From Symbiodinium natans (Eukaryota > Sar > Dinophyceae > Suessiales > Symbiodiniaceae), in NCBI GenBank assembly GCA_905221605.1, contig CAJNDS010002758.1:154115-218114 (forward strand): 64,000 nt of DNA, in the 5' to 3' direction. Below the pieces are notes generated by a model. It was not told the DNA's origin. It did not search any database and saw only the letters and a list, made by a program, of their open reading frames with translations. The position numbers were made by a program, and so were the translations under genes. Shown one piece after another: positions 23,474 through 33,579 of the stretch. Position 1 is the first letter of the stretch. Each line of letters opens with the position of its first letter.

Positions 23474-26400
23474 GTTGAGCCCGATTCGGTGGACAAGACT
23501 CCGACCTTTGAGTACTACCCGCTCGGTGCCGAGTTGAAGGAAGGAAAGGTGGAGATGCATGCGTGACAGTCTTTTGTGCTTTCTCAAAATCAGCTGCTTG
23601 AAGCTGCGTGCCTGTGCAGAAAATGAGCAGCTAGGTTCCAAGCAGGAGAATGGGTGGATGATGCAATGAGGACAGCCAGAAGCCGGTATTGTGATAGAGG
23701 GGCAAGACGAAAAAAAACGTGCATATGAGCGATGCGGAATCACGTCCACACATGTCCAAACCCGCCGCCTCCTCGGTTCCTTGGGGTTCTTTCCAGGAGC
23801 CTGCTGGAGGAGACCATCGAGTCGCGGTTCCTTCCCTACGTGCGGCAGCGTGCCCTGGCCGGGAGTGCTCGGAAGCTGACAGTAACGGCAATTTGACTGC
23901 ATGAAGGCTATGGTTGCCGTTTCTGTGCCGTGTCTGACATCTTGGTGAGCCGCCGCCTGAGTTTTGTCCAGGATGTCCGTGTCGGATCAGGTCAGATCAT
24001 GTCGGATCACGTCCGAGCGCATTGGGCTGTCCACGTTGTGTTCCTGGCACGGTTTCAGGACGCTACTTGCCTGGAGAGCGTCGTACCCACGCCGTCCATT
24101 TTGATGGCCACGCCTTTGTGACAGCCGTGCTGGGCCTCTCACGTCCAGACAGCTACCAGGTGCCTCAAGACACCGCAGCAGAGGGAGGCTGAACAGCAGG
24201 AGTGTTGCAGTGCCTCGCAGACTTGGCCAGGGCGGCTTGTACATCCAGCCAGATGCCGCGGTGGCATCGCGCATGTACTTTCGCCTAGAGCCAGGAGACT
24301 TGCTGGCCCATTCCTGAGATGTGCAAAGTCTGGGGTGGGATGGAGAGGTCCCTCGTCGCATGTGGCAGTTGAGGTGCATTCCTTCGATTTACAGCATGGA
24401 GCAAGGTTCCTGGCTTTCGCACGCTTCAGACAGCACCAGTTTGCTACTGCGAACATGTTCGGAACGTTGTGTAAATTCCGCTGTAGGTTCACGTTTGGAA
24501 GGGTGCTCGCTACAGCCTTGTCTTCTGGATCAAAGATTCCTTGCAGGCAGGAGCGGAGCATGAGCACCATGATCCTCTGCCGTTCCGGGGAAAAGAAGCT
24601 GTGCCAGGCCGTAAGGGACCGGACGACACCCTGGTACGACTCTCTGGCTGTGAGCCACCAAGGGTGTGGACTTGAGGCGACCCTAAGCCCAAAGGCATAC
24701 ACCCTCAGAAGATTTCAGAGGATTTCAGAAGATTTCAGAAGATTTCAGAAGATTTCAGAAGATTTCAGAAGCTTCTGAGGCTGAAGGAGATCCCGATGCC
24801 TTGTACAACCTTGCTCAGAACTATGAGCCAAGGTCCCAGCATACACACAATCACATGCATGCCATCTCATAGTGATCAAGGAGATTTAAACCAACAATCT
24901 TTGGAATTCTGAAAAAAGGTCCGCTAAGGGATGAAGAATGGGATACGAGATGGGAATGTGTACTAAAAAGGGGACCTGCCTTATGGGTATTTTGGACAAG
25001 TGTTTTCCACAAGTACCATATGTCTTCGATACATGTGTGTCCTCTGCGGCCTTCAGCGCTCGCTTAAACCTCGTTTGCCATCGTGCCATTGATTTCGATG
25101 ACAGGCAAAAACGCGAAAAGCCATACACAACAGTGTGTCTATATATGCATATGTAAATATCCACACGTACTTATACATATGTGACATGAACAGAAAATCC
25201 ACAGAACTGTCAGTTAAGCATGTGTGTATGTCTTCGCATGAGTGCTCTTGCCGATCGGATTTGGACACTTTGGACACTTTAGCCACCAGGCACGGCCTCT
25301 TCGGTCGTCACTTGGATCTCCACAAGGCAACCCTTGTCTCTTGGGGCACAACGTGTAGGTCAAAATCTGTTGTTTTGGCTACATAGGGCTTGGGGCTTGG
25401 GGTGCAAGGGACTTGATCTCTTCGCTTCTCTGTTCTGTTCAGGCCCGGGAGCTGTACGAACGCAGCGCAGCAGCTGGACACCACTTTGCACAGAACAATC
25501 TCGGGTGCCGGCCCTCAGATGCAAAGGGAAGGCCGAGGAAGGCCCGCAGAGTTGACGCGTTCCTCCGTACTGAGGTTGTTGTATCGGCGCCTCCATGAAG
25601 GCGGCGCGGGTGGTGACGAACTGCAGAGGCCTGTCGCTGAGATGAGTCGAGAGATTGTGAACATGCAAAGACCGCCTCAACAGCTTGTCAGCAAGGTCTG
25701 TCTACTGGCTCAAAGCAGCCTCGGAAGCGGGCTTTGCAATGGCACAGAAGAACCTGGCTCTGGCACTAGCCTCAGAGTGTGTTCGCCTCAGAGTGTTTTT
25801 GGCCACGCTCTCAACTTTTCCCCTGTGTTTAGACTCACTGAAAAACCTGCCGGTACCGTGATGGCTCTGCCAGAAGAAATAGTTATGAGGTCGCATCGCA
25901 GCATGCTAGGACATCCCCTACTCCGTGAAAAAGCATCCAGGGTAGTACGAGGGCGCGAGATGAGCCATCCGCGCCACCTGCCTCCAAGCCGGCGTCTATG
26001 GCGGTGCGTGGGACGGCCACGTGCAATCATCTGGGTATATGCACTTTGTGCCATCTACGCAGCGTGCGCAGTCGGCTTCATTCAGATTGGAGCTGTGCCC
26101 GTTTTGCCCGTTGTGCCCGTGTCGCGAGTGGCATCTCGGGTGTCGGACTTGCCCCGCCGAGAGCTCTGGACTTTTGCCACGCTGACTTTGGCCGGTTTCG
26201 GCTCCTTCCCATCACAGGCAGGAGAGTGCTTGTGCAATCAGCTCATCCCAATAAACTCGATGCAAGCCTACCGGAAAGCATATGATAAGCCGACACTGCA
26301 TGGTCTCGTTTTGCTCGGGCGCTTGTGCAATTTGAACGAGGCGGCTGAGCCGGCTGGGCCCTCGGCTGAGGATGCGGCGCTGTTGCGGGGCGCCTTCGCA

Positions 26401-29400
26401 GCCATGGCCGCGGATCCGCGGAGGCGCCGGGGCAAAGCTTTTGAAGAGTGGAGCTGCTAAGACTGCTAAGAAGCAATTGCTATAGAAGCATTTCTGAAAG
26501 AATGAATCAAATCAGTAGAACTCTGGAGTGCTTTTTCTCAGGCCTGGTGCTCAGGAGGAGCTCGAGTCAGCAGAGGAGGCGCGCAACAGGTGATGCGTGT
26601 GAGTTGAGGCAAGACGTAAGACTTGGTGGGTAACGGAAACTGTACTCCTAGGCGTTCACGACAGTCATCGAACGCTTCGACGAAGCTGGAGCCTCACGCC
26701 AGGAGCCGTGAATAGAAGTGAGCTTCAGTGCCAAGAAGTTGAGAAACGCTGCGCGTTGCATGTTGCCTGTCACTGCCCCACTGCCGTGCCTGCCTCCAGC
26801 AGGATCGCGGCGAGCTGCGCATGGCTCGGGCACAGGACGGTGAATGCAGGGATAGCGAGATATTGCAGCGGACTCGGGCATTCTCGATTGAAGAATTGAA
26901 ATTGTCGAACCATGCCCCGGCAGGCTCGAATTGCCATAAATGATTGTACTGGAGGCCTGTGGGAGTTGGAGAAGGACATAGATTGTCTTGAATATGTCGG
27001 GCCACTTATGACAGCTTTTTGGGGCCTTCCTGGCTTGTCGACAGGTTGAGGGCATTCTTTACTTGTCATCGTTGGCTCTCGTCAAAGGCATCCTCGTAAT
27101 TGTCCATTCCCGGCTCCTAGTCGACGTCCACCAACACGTCAAAACTGTGAAGAGTCACAGGCCTTCGGTCCCCGCCTTCGCAACATGTTAGAAGCGCGAG
27201 TGAGACCTCGGGTGGAAGGTTTTACCCGGAAAACCTTGGCAGCGTGTTTGAGTACTCTCTACACCAGATTTGAGCATCATGGTGGCCTGTTCGACGGCCA
27301 GGATTCCACGAATCGGGACGGACCTGTGTACTCAAGTGTGGTGCCGGCGGCTTTGCCGACCTCCGTCGATCCCTGTGACTGGTCACGCTGTTGATGCCTC
27401 ATAACGCTATACGCGGCCGCAAATGGTTGGCACCACGTCTGAATCTCCTTCCGATTTGTTCGACCGCTAAATCGTAAACGCATGGCCGTGGTTGGTTCAT
27501 GACCCGTACTATCCCGTACTCAGACAGCGCCGAAGCTCGCGTCATTGGGAAGTCGCCTGCCAAGCACAGCTCTCTGCCAACCCTTGCTATGAAATTCTAA
27601 CGTGGGTACAAGGCTCTTTTGAGTCAACAGCTAACAGCGCTCTGTGCACCCCGAAGATGCTTCGTGGTTCTCCTTCTTCCTGTCGTTTGGGGAGGCCAGC
27701 TTCCGTCGAAAGCAGAGGCAGCAGTGAAAGACTACTCCGATGTGGTTCAGCTCATGGAAGAAGACGGTGCTACAGGTGCAGGTTCTAAGATGGCCCCATG
27801 CTCGCATGCCTCTGGCAATCTGGTATCTGGCTCCTCTGCGTTCTGCCAGCAGGAACCTTCGACTACCCCAGCGTCTTCGTTCGACGAGGTCTCGCACGAG
27901 AAGAGATAGCTTATGGGCGGAAGGACAAGAAGCAGTGGGAAGCAGCTGCGCAGGAGCAACCGTAAGCTTGCTGGGTGAAGTTCTGCCCTTCATGTCTCTG
28001 GAAGCCATAGACCAGTGCAGGACTACACCAAAGCCATCGACACGTGGCGTTCTCGACCAATTTCAGAGTATCTTGGCATGCAGGGATCCAGGAGCGCATT
28101 CCCAAATTTAATTCCTCCTGTCACCAGGGCTTTTAGAACCCAATTCTACCCCCATTCGGGTACTTAAGGGGCTTATAAGTGGGTTATAGCTACACTTATC
28201 GTTGGGTTATAAGTACCCTGAACCTCCAAGCATGGGGTGGACATCTGAGGACAGGTTTGGGAGTCAACCCCTTGGTCCTGAACTACCGGGGCAATGCTTT
28301 TAGCCAGCTGGGCCGTTTCCAAGATGCACTTGCAGACTACCGGGAGGCGACTGAGATTTTCATGAAGGACCCCAGGTCACATCGCACATCTAAGAGACAA
28401 GGGCACCTTCTGGTGCCGAATGATGCAAGTACGCGGCTACTCCTTGCGTAGTCGTGTAGCCTTCAGATGCAGTGCCCTGAGGACAACGAATACACGCAAG
28501 CAGCACTGTCCCGTTGCAACGAGGCCCTGTCGCTCTTTGGTGTCAATGAGCCCGTTGAAGCTGTGTCGATTATGGAAGATGTAGTGCGACGCGACCCCAA
28601 CATTGCGGATGCACGCGTTGCCTTGGCTGCATCGTATTGGTCTGAGGGTGACTACAGCCGTGCTGAAGACGCATGGCGTGTTGCCTGCCAGAACACAGAC
28701 GTCGGTTGTCAAAAGTACAAGGACCTGTCCTGGGTGAAGGACATTCGACGATGGCCCCCCCAGCTTGTCGCAGACCTTGGACGTTTCCTAAACAGGGCGG
28801 TGAAATGAATGAAATGAATCCCACGGCACACTTGACTCCGATTATGTCGCGCAAGCCTTCGCCAGTAAGAGATCCTTCGACACTCTACGAGGGGTGAGCG
28901 TCACCACGTCCCTTTGCAAAGCGATGGAGTACCTGACACATGGCTGCGAGATATTGGTGAGCAGGTACGGCAAGGCCATAGCCACAGTCATATAGAACTG
29001 TGGCACGATGCTTCCAGCATTCAATCTGAACATCGGATTTGCTGCGCATTTCGCTGTGACTCTCTTGGCACAATCCCCCAGAGCTGCGCCCGCAAGCCAA
29101 GAAAGCTGGAGGATGTAGAGGGTCGAGGATTTCAGGAATGTTTCTTCCAGTGGGTGCGCAAGCTCAGGCCTATGCCAACGGACAGGGTGTGCGGCGAGAC
29201 GACGCGCAGGCAGTTGTGAAGTCCTGAGCGTTGAAAGATGCTTAACATGTTTATAACATTTCATAAAGTTTCGAGTTTGGACGCCAACGATATTCTCACA
29301 TTGGTCCCCTAGGTTTGGATGCGGCGAGCCGCGGAGCAGCTGGAGGCCAGTAGACAAGGTAGGATGGCATCATCTGGATTCACTTACATGCTAGGTCGAG

Positions 29401-31162
29401 GCGGCATATATGATGGGCGAGATGTATCGCACAGCTGGCATGGTGTTTCTTTGCGTCGATGTGCGAGATGCAACTGTTCCGGGCCATTCTGTGCTTCGCT
29501 AGGTCGAGGCAGGGGCGTTCCTGCCGATTCGTCAGAGGCCGTCCGGTTCTTGGCCGGACAAGCAGCAACAACCCGTGGCAATGCTACTTATACAGCGTTA
29601 CGAAGGCGGTTTCGTTTGTGCTCAGGCCAACTGGTACCAGCGCAGTGCTGAAGCTGGATTTCCGAAGGCTTCCCAGAGAATGCAGAGAATGTCTCCTCCG
29701 TAACCTCCTGCGTTCCAAAGTAGCGAGTGGGATTGAATGTCGCCTTGCAAGAAGGCACCGAAACAAGCCTCCTGCAGCGTTCATTCAACCTAATGATTAA
29801 TGGTTTCGCGGTCGGAGTCCTTGTCCGGGCCTTGACCACGATGTAGCAAAGACATAGCTACTGTATGTGGTTGGTTGGATAAAGATTGGAAGTCAGTGGG
29901 CTCGTTGTAGTCAACTCTTGCACGGCCAGGATTAGGACGTGCACAGCAGTGGAAAGTTCCATTTCCTGTCATCATCAAAGCAACCCTGCAAAGACACAAG
30001 CGTCAGATCATGGTCACTTCCACTCCCCTCATGTCTTGCAAAGACGTAGCTGCGAAGCGAAATGGTGTGGATGGGGCCTGAGAGCGTCTCTCTGTCAGGC
30101 TCAGTACACCCTGGGTATGCTGTACCTTGAGGGTACCGGCATAGTCCTCAGCTTTGGAAGATCACACCGGAAGCCACATCGAAATCTGCAAGGCCAGCAG
30201 GCAGACTTGCGGCAAGCTGAGATGTGGAGCGCGGCTCAAGATATTGACGGTTGTGTCAGCGTTACACAGTGATATCAGTGTTGCACAGCAGATTGAAGCG
30301 AAGGCTGAAGTTTGCTGCCCGGCAGGGACATGCGGAGGTTCCCAGCTCAGTAAGGAGCACTCCTTCCAGCCGCATCTCGCCGCTTCTGGCCCGCTTCTGG
30401 CCGCGTCTAGCCGCTTCTTTCCCGTCTGCCCCTATGTCCGGCCGGTTTTCGGTAGGCCAAGAACAATGTGGCCACGATGTATGCCCAGCGTGGTGAGGTC
30501 CGAGCCAGAGATTTTGTTGATGCCACACGTGGTGCACGAAGCAGTTATGACCAGGTTGAGGAAGCCTCGAAGATCTGGGAAGAGCTTGCCCAAAGTACTT
30601 TGGCCTCAAGTTTATACAGCAGCTGGCAGCCGACAGAGACTTCAAACTTCACGTGGGTTCCAAGCTTGCAGGTGGAGAGCCCAACGCCCAGTGCAACCTT
30701 GGCAAGGATCTGAGCTGCGACGTTTTCGTGCAAAGCTTCAGATTGCAGAACGCAAGGCGTCGTTCCTCCACATGACTTTCTGAATTGAAAAAAACATGCA
30801 AGCTCAGATAATGCATCAAAAACGAAAACATATAAGAGGTGTAATGCATGCATGCATACTGCGCCGGGCCGATAGTTCGACCCACCAACATCTTGGGGTT
30901 CTTACACCCTTACCCCGCCCTCTTCCCCATAGACTCCTGACACAATGGGGCTGGGGGCCTCCTCCGGAGCTTCTATAGTACTATATTTTCAAAACGGGGT
31001 ATTAATTTCTCCGCTAGCAGGCGCAGGGAAAATGCGACTTTTCGGCACTCCGCTACTCCGCGGGAGCCTTCACTGTCTGCATGCCATCCAACATGCGCCG
31101 TGGGTCGAAACTTTCGGCCCGGGGGTGTACATATGTATACATATATATATAAATATAAATAA

Positions 31163-31197
<35 letters not shown>

Positions 31198-31600
31198 GTA
31201 TGTGAGTTGTATCAATGCTCTCTCTCTCTCTCGCTCTCTCTCTTCGGAGCTGTCTAAAGCAGTTCCCGGCATGTTTCACCGAGGCATGGCCTTCCTGCGC
31301 GGAGCGGGCCGCGATCCAGATCCGAAGGAAGCGTCGCGATGGCTCAGCGTCTCCTTTGCAAGCATGGCATTCTCATGTGGGACTTGTAGAATTTCCCCCC
31401 AAAGCCAAAAGCCCTGCACCCTGAATCCTGAAAAAACATCCTGGGGGCTGCTAGGCTGCTCTGCCTGGCGGCTCGTCACACCCCTTGTTTCAAGGCCTGG
31501 CAGCTGCTCAGGGCCACCAAATGGCTGCCCAAGCACTGGCCTCGCTGGTGCGGCACCGAGGGTTTTGGGATGTTTGGGGTTTAGCGGGGTTTAGGGTTCT
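23474..31600 (+). CDS. Fe(II)/2-oxoglutarate oxygenase fused to Sel1 repeats (about 20 exons)
   Basis: Catalytic part: exons about 23474-23548 (DSVDKTPTFEYYPLGAEL), 23800-23880 (ETIESRFLPYVRQRAL), 23905-23945, 24077-24159 (HAVHFDGHAFVTAVLGLS), 24231-24314 (GLYIQPDAAVASRMYF), 24377-24400, 24487-24546 (VHVWKGARYSLVFWIKD) and 24608-24649. His-Phe-Asp, the later His and the Arg of GARYSL match the prolyl 4-hydroxylase type of iron/oxoglutarate site. Sel1 repeats: 24780-24827 (GDPDALYNLAQNYE), 25443-25504 (ARELYERSAAAGHHFAQNNL), 25696-25762 (AASEAGFAMAQKNLAL), 29168-29212 (YANGQGVRRDDAQA), 29313-29358, 29395-29440, 29502-29570, 29626-29667 (WYQRSAEAGFPK), 30099-30143 (AQYTLGMLYLEGTG), 30290-30337, 30456-30492, 30555-30590, 30667-30710, 31270-31350 and 31488-31555. 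Phases agree at most joins and many introns are GC-AG. Likely an oxygenase with a Sel1 partner-binding scaffold. The N terminus is not found; the end of the last exon is uncertain. Confidence 0.8.
24707..24773. repeat. 11-bp tandem repeat in an intron
   Basis: Six copies of agatttcagaa (first one with agg). It fills the 3' half of the intron 24650-24779 and ends at the splice acceptor, so the repeated ..cag motif supplies many AG dinucleotides. Confidence 0.85.
25960..26460 (+). CDS. Possible thylakoid-targeted protein, unknown function
   Basis: A 166-codon frame from ATG 25960 inside the big intron. It has a hydrophobic anchor (IIWVYALCAIYAACAVGFI), an Arg/Ser stretch (SRVASRVSDLP), then twin arginines with a second hydrophobic run and a small-residue site (RRELWTFATLTLAGFGSFPS, then QAGE). 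That order matches the three-part presequence of dinoflagellate thylakoid-lumen proteins: ER signal, plastid transit, twin-arginine thylakoid signal. The mature part (INSMQAYRKAYDKPTLHGLV and onward) is unfamiliar. It ends SC-stop, or may splice onward. It could be a separate small gene or the first exon of a longer one. It is unlikely to belong to the TPR gene downstream, which has its own twin-arginine signal. Confidence 0.4.
   Translation: MSHPRHLPPSRRLWRCVGRPRAIIWVYALCAIYAACAVGFIQIGAVPVLPVVPVSRVASRVSDLPRRELWTFATLTLAGFGSFPSQAGECLCNQLIPINSMQAYRKAYDKPTLHGLVLLGRLCNLNEAAEPAGPSAEDAALLRGAFAAMAADPRRRRGKAFEEWSC
27630..28808 (+). CDS. TPR protein with thylakoid-type signal, nested in an intron
   Basis: Exons: about 27630-27775, with twin Arg, a hydrophobic core and an Ala-x-Ala site (PRRCFVVLLLPVVWGGQL, then PSKAEA) followed by AVKDYSDVVQLMEED; 27912-27953 (AYGRKDKKQWEAAAQ); 28021-28159 (DYTKAIDTWRSRP, SAFPNLIPPVTRAF, FYPHSG); 28255-28375 (VLNYRGNAFSQLGRF, DALADYREATEIF); and about 28480-28808 (EALSLFGVNEPVEAVSIMED, ARVALAASYWSEGDYSRAED, VGCQKYKDLSWVKDIRRWPP). 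The joins 27953/28021 (GA-AG) and 28159/28255 (GT-AG, phase 1) fit exactly. The C-terminal YKDL-WVK-IRRWPP ending is typical of plastid TPR proteins of algae and plants, whose role is scaffolding in thylakoids. The ER-signal exon is not located. The whole gene lies within the 25763-29167 intron of the oxygenase-Sel1 gene. Confidence 0.75.
28158..28218. mobile_element. Introner-like inverted-repeat element, copy 1
   Basis: GGGTACTTA at the left and TAAGTACCC at the right are exact inverted repeats around GGGGCTTATAAGTGGG. The element makes up most of the TPR-gene intron 28160-28254: its own GTACTT is the donor, and the shared tail 'ctgaacctccaag' leads to the acceptor. A second copy is at 60275-60339. 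Confidence 0.7.
31120..31250. repeat. TA and CT microsatellites
   Basis: (AT)n with ATAA variants at 31126-31200, then CTCTCTCT at 31218-31245. They lie in an intron of the oxygenase-Sel1 gene just before its next-to-last supported exon. Confidence 0.9.
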
Positions 31601-31944
31601 GGGTCTCAGCAACGATCCCCCGCTTGACAGGGTCCCTAAACTCCCTGGGCCCTGGGCCCTGAGGCTGAATTTCAGGATGAGAGACACCTCCGCCCATGTT
31701 CGTACTTCCGATGAGCTAAGGCCGCGTGACTTGGTGGTGTTGGACAGGACGTGCCGTTGGGAACGGAGAGATATGGCATGCCTTCTGGTTGCTACAGTCC
31801 ATCCGATTGTGTTTGCTGCAGCATTTTAAGCTCGAGAGAGCATGAACCTGCATGGGGTAAGCATCAGCCTCGTGTAAGTCTCTTACGCAGGCTTTTCCAA
31901 CCTTTTGATCGAAAGCATTCATCTTGCACTCCCCCAAAGCAGCC

Positions 31945-33579
31945 ATGGCGTTGACGACTCCCCTGACGGAGCTGCTCGGGATCCGGCACCCCATCATGCT
32001 GGCCGGCATGAACGGCGTCTCTCATGCGGATCTGGCGGCGGCTGTCAGCAACGCAGGCGAGGTCGTCAGCTCTGGGGTGCGCAGACAACACCCCCCCCCC
32101 CCAAAAAAACTGCGTTTCTCTCTTGAGCAGAGCTTTCGATGTGACTCGAGGTTCTTTTGCTTTTTCCTTCAGCTTCCCAGGTGGTATTGGCTCCATTGGT
32201 GGGTTGACAATGACACCGAAGGTCCTCACGAAGGAAATCACGTGGCTGAAGAATGCCTTGGCGGACAAGTCCTTGCCATTCGGAGTCGACCTGGCGATTC
32301 CACAGATTGGTGGCAATGCTCGGAAGACGAACCATGACTACACCCATGGCCATCTACCAGAACTCATTGACATCATCGTGGCAGAGAAGGCCAAGCTCTT
32401 CATTTGCGCTGTGGGCGTGCCTCCGAAATGGGCGGTGGACAAGCTTCATGCTGGGGGTGTGGTCATTGCCAACATGGTCGGGTCTGTCAGGAACACGCAG
32501 AAGGCTTTGGATGCTGGAGTAGACATCATCATCGCGCAGGGAACCGAGGGTGGAGGCCACACTGGCGACATTGGCACCATGTGCCTCATCCCCCAAGTAG
32601 TGGACGCTTGCCGCGGGCGCCGTTCCTTGTTTCAGATCGTGCGAGCATATTTCTTGTGTGATTGCCAGCATGTTCTTCATGCTAACATATGTCTTCAACA
32701 TGTCTCAGCTGTGTCTTGCAGAACCCTTCTTCAATCCGAGGAAACGCGTTTGGAGGCGCTGTGGTATGCGTTGCCGCTGGTGGCATTTTTGATGGCCGCG
32801 GTTTGGCAGCTGCGTTGGGGCTCGGCGCTTCTGGTGTTTGGGTGGGAACTCGATTCATTTGTGCCGAAGAGTCTGCTGCCCCACAGGCCACAGGTGTGTG
32901 TGAACTCCCTGAAGTTCGTTTGCCATAGGCTATAGTAACTTTCGTTTCATCCTCGTACTGTGGTGTTGCTACAGTGTCGCAGAGTGGAAGCAAAGCTAAG
33001 CTGACCAGGCCCACAAAGACAAAGTCGTTGCAGCGGGAAGCCAGGACTGGTACCGGGAGAGAGAATTCGATTAAAAGTCTAAGATCCTGAAACCTCCTCA
33101 ACCTCAGAAAGGGCCATCAAAAGCAGAGCAAAGCCGCCGGAAGCCCCTCAAAATCGCAGAGCCCTACGTGGTCTCAGTAGGCACTTCCCGAAGGATACTG
33201 TGCGGACCTTGGTGCTTTCTGGCCGGCCGCTGCGCTTGATTCCAAATGACTGGGTCCGCAGCTGGGAGAAGGACGGGTGGGGTGCGAGTCTGTTCAGTTC
33301 TGAAGCCTGACAGGGACCTGCAGCTGTGATCTGCATGAGGAGCCTGCCAAGATTAAAGATCTTTGTGACCAGGGCGTCGTCCCCCTGACGCACGACATGA
33401 AGGAATCCAGAGATGATTCAGAGAAGCGAAAGGGAATCTTCGACGCAATCAACAGTTTGGCTGGACAAGCGGTGGGGGGTGTTCAAAGTATCGAGCCTGC
33501 CAAGAAGATTGTTGACGACATGGTCGCTCAGGCTACGGAGGTTCTAAGGATGAACGCGACAATGGTCAGCAAACTCTAG
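31945..33579 (+). CDS. Nitronate monooxygenase (2-nitropropane dioxygenase family)
   Basis: An FMN-dependent flavoenzyme that oxidises alkyl nitronates; a TIM barrel. Exon 1 31945-32056 (GIRHPIMLAGMNGVSHADLA). A GC-AG intron (32057-32180, with a poly-C/A tract) joins exactly to exon 2, 32181-about 32620 (GGIGSIGG, PFGVDLAIPQIGGNARKTNH, AVGVPPKWAVDKLHAGGVV, IIAQGTEGGGHTGDIGTM, the FMN-phosphate/catalytic region). Exon 3 about 32738-32886 (AAGGIFDGRGLAAALGLGA, GVWVGTRF, the second phosphate-binding loop). Exon 4 33009-33035 (AHKDKVVAA). Exon 5 33194-33271 (DTVRTLVLSGRPLRLIPNDW). Exon 6 33340-33579 (LCDQGVVPLTHDMKES to ATMVSKL-stop). About 370 residues, the family length. No presequence, so probably cytosolic. 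It begins about 0.35 kb after the oxygenase-Sel1 gene on the same strand. Confidence 0.9.

Larger units (their letters stand above)
25763..29167 (+). other. 3.4-kb GC-AG intron hosting other genes
   Basis: The exon before ends AAC CTG GCT CTG at 25762 and is followed by GCACTAGC. The exon after starts GCC TAT GCC AAC at 29168, preceded by GCTCAG. Joined in phase 0 they give the normal Sel1 run NLAL-AYANGQG. The intron contains a TPR gene (27630-28808) and an ORF with a plastid-type presequence (25960-26460), both in the same direction as the host. Confidence 0.7.
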
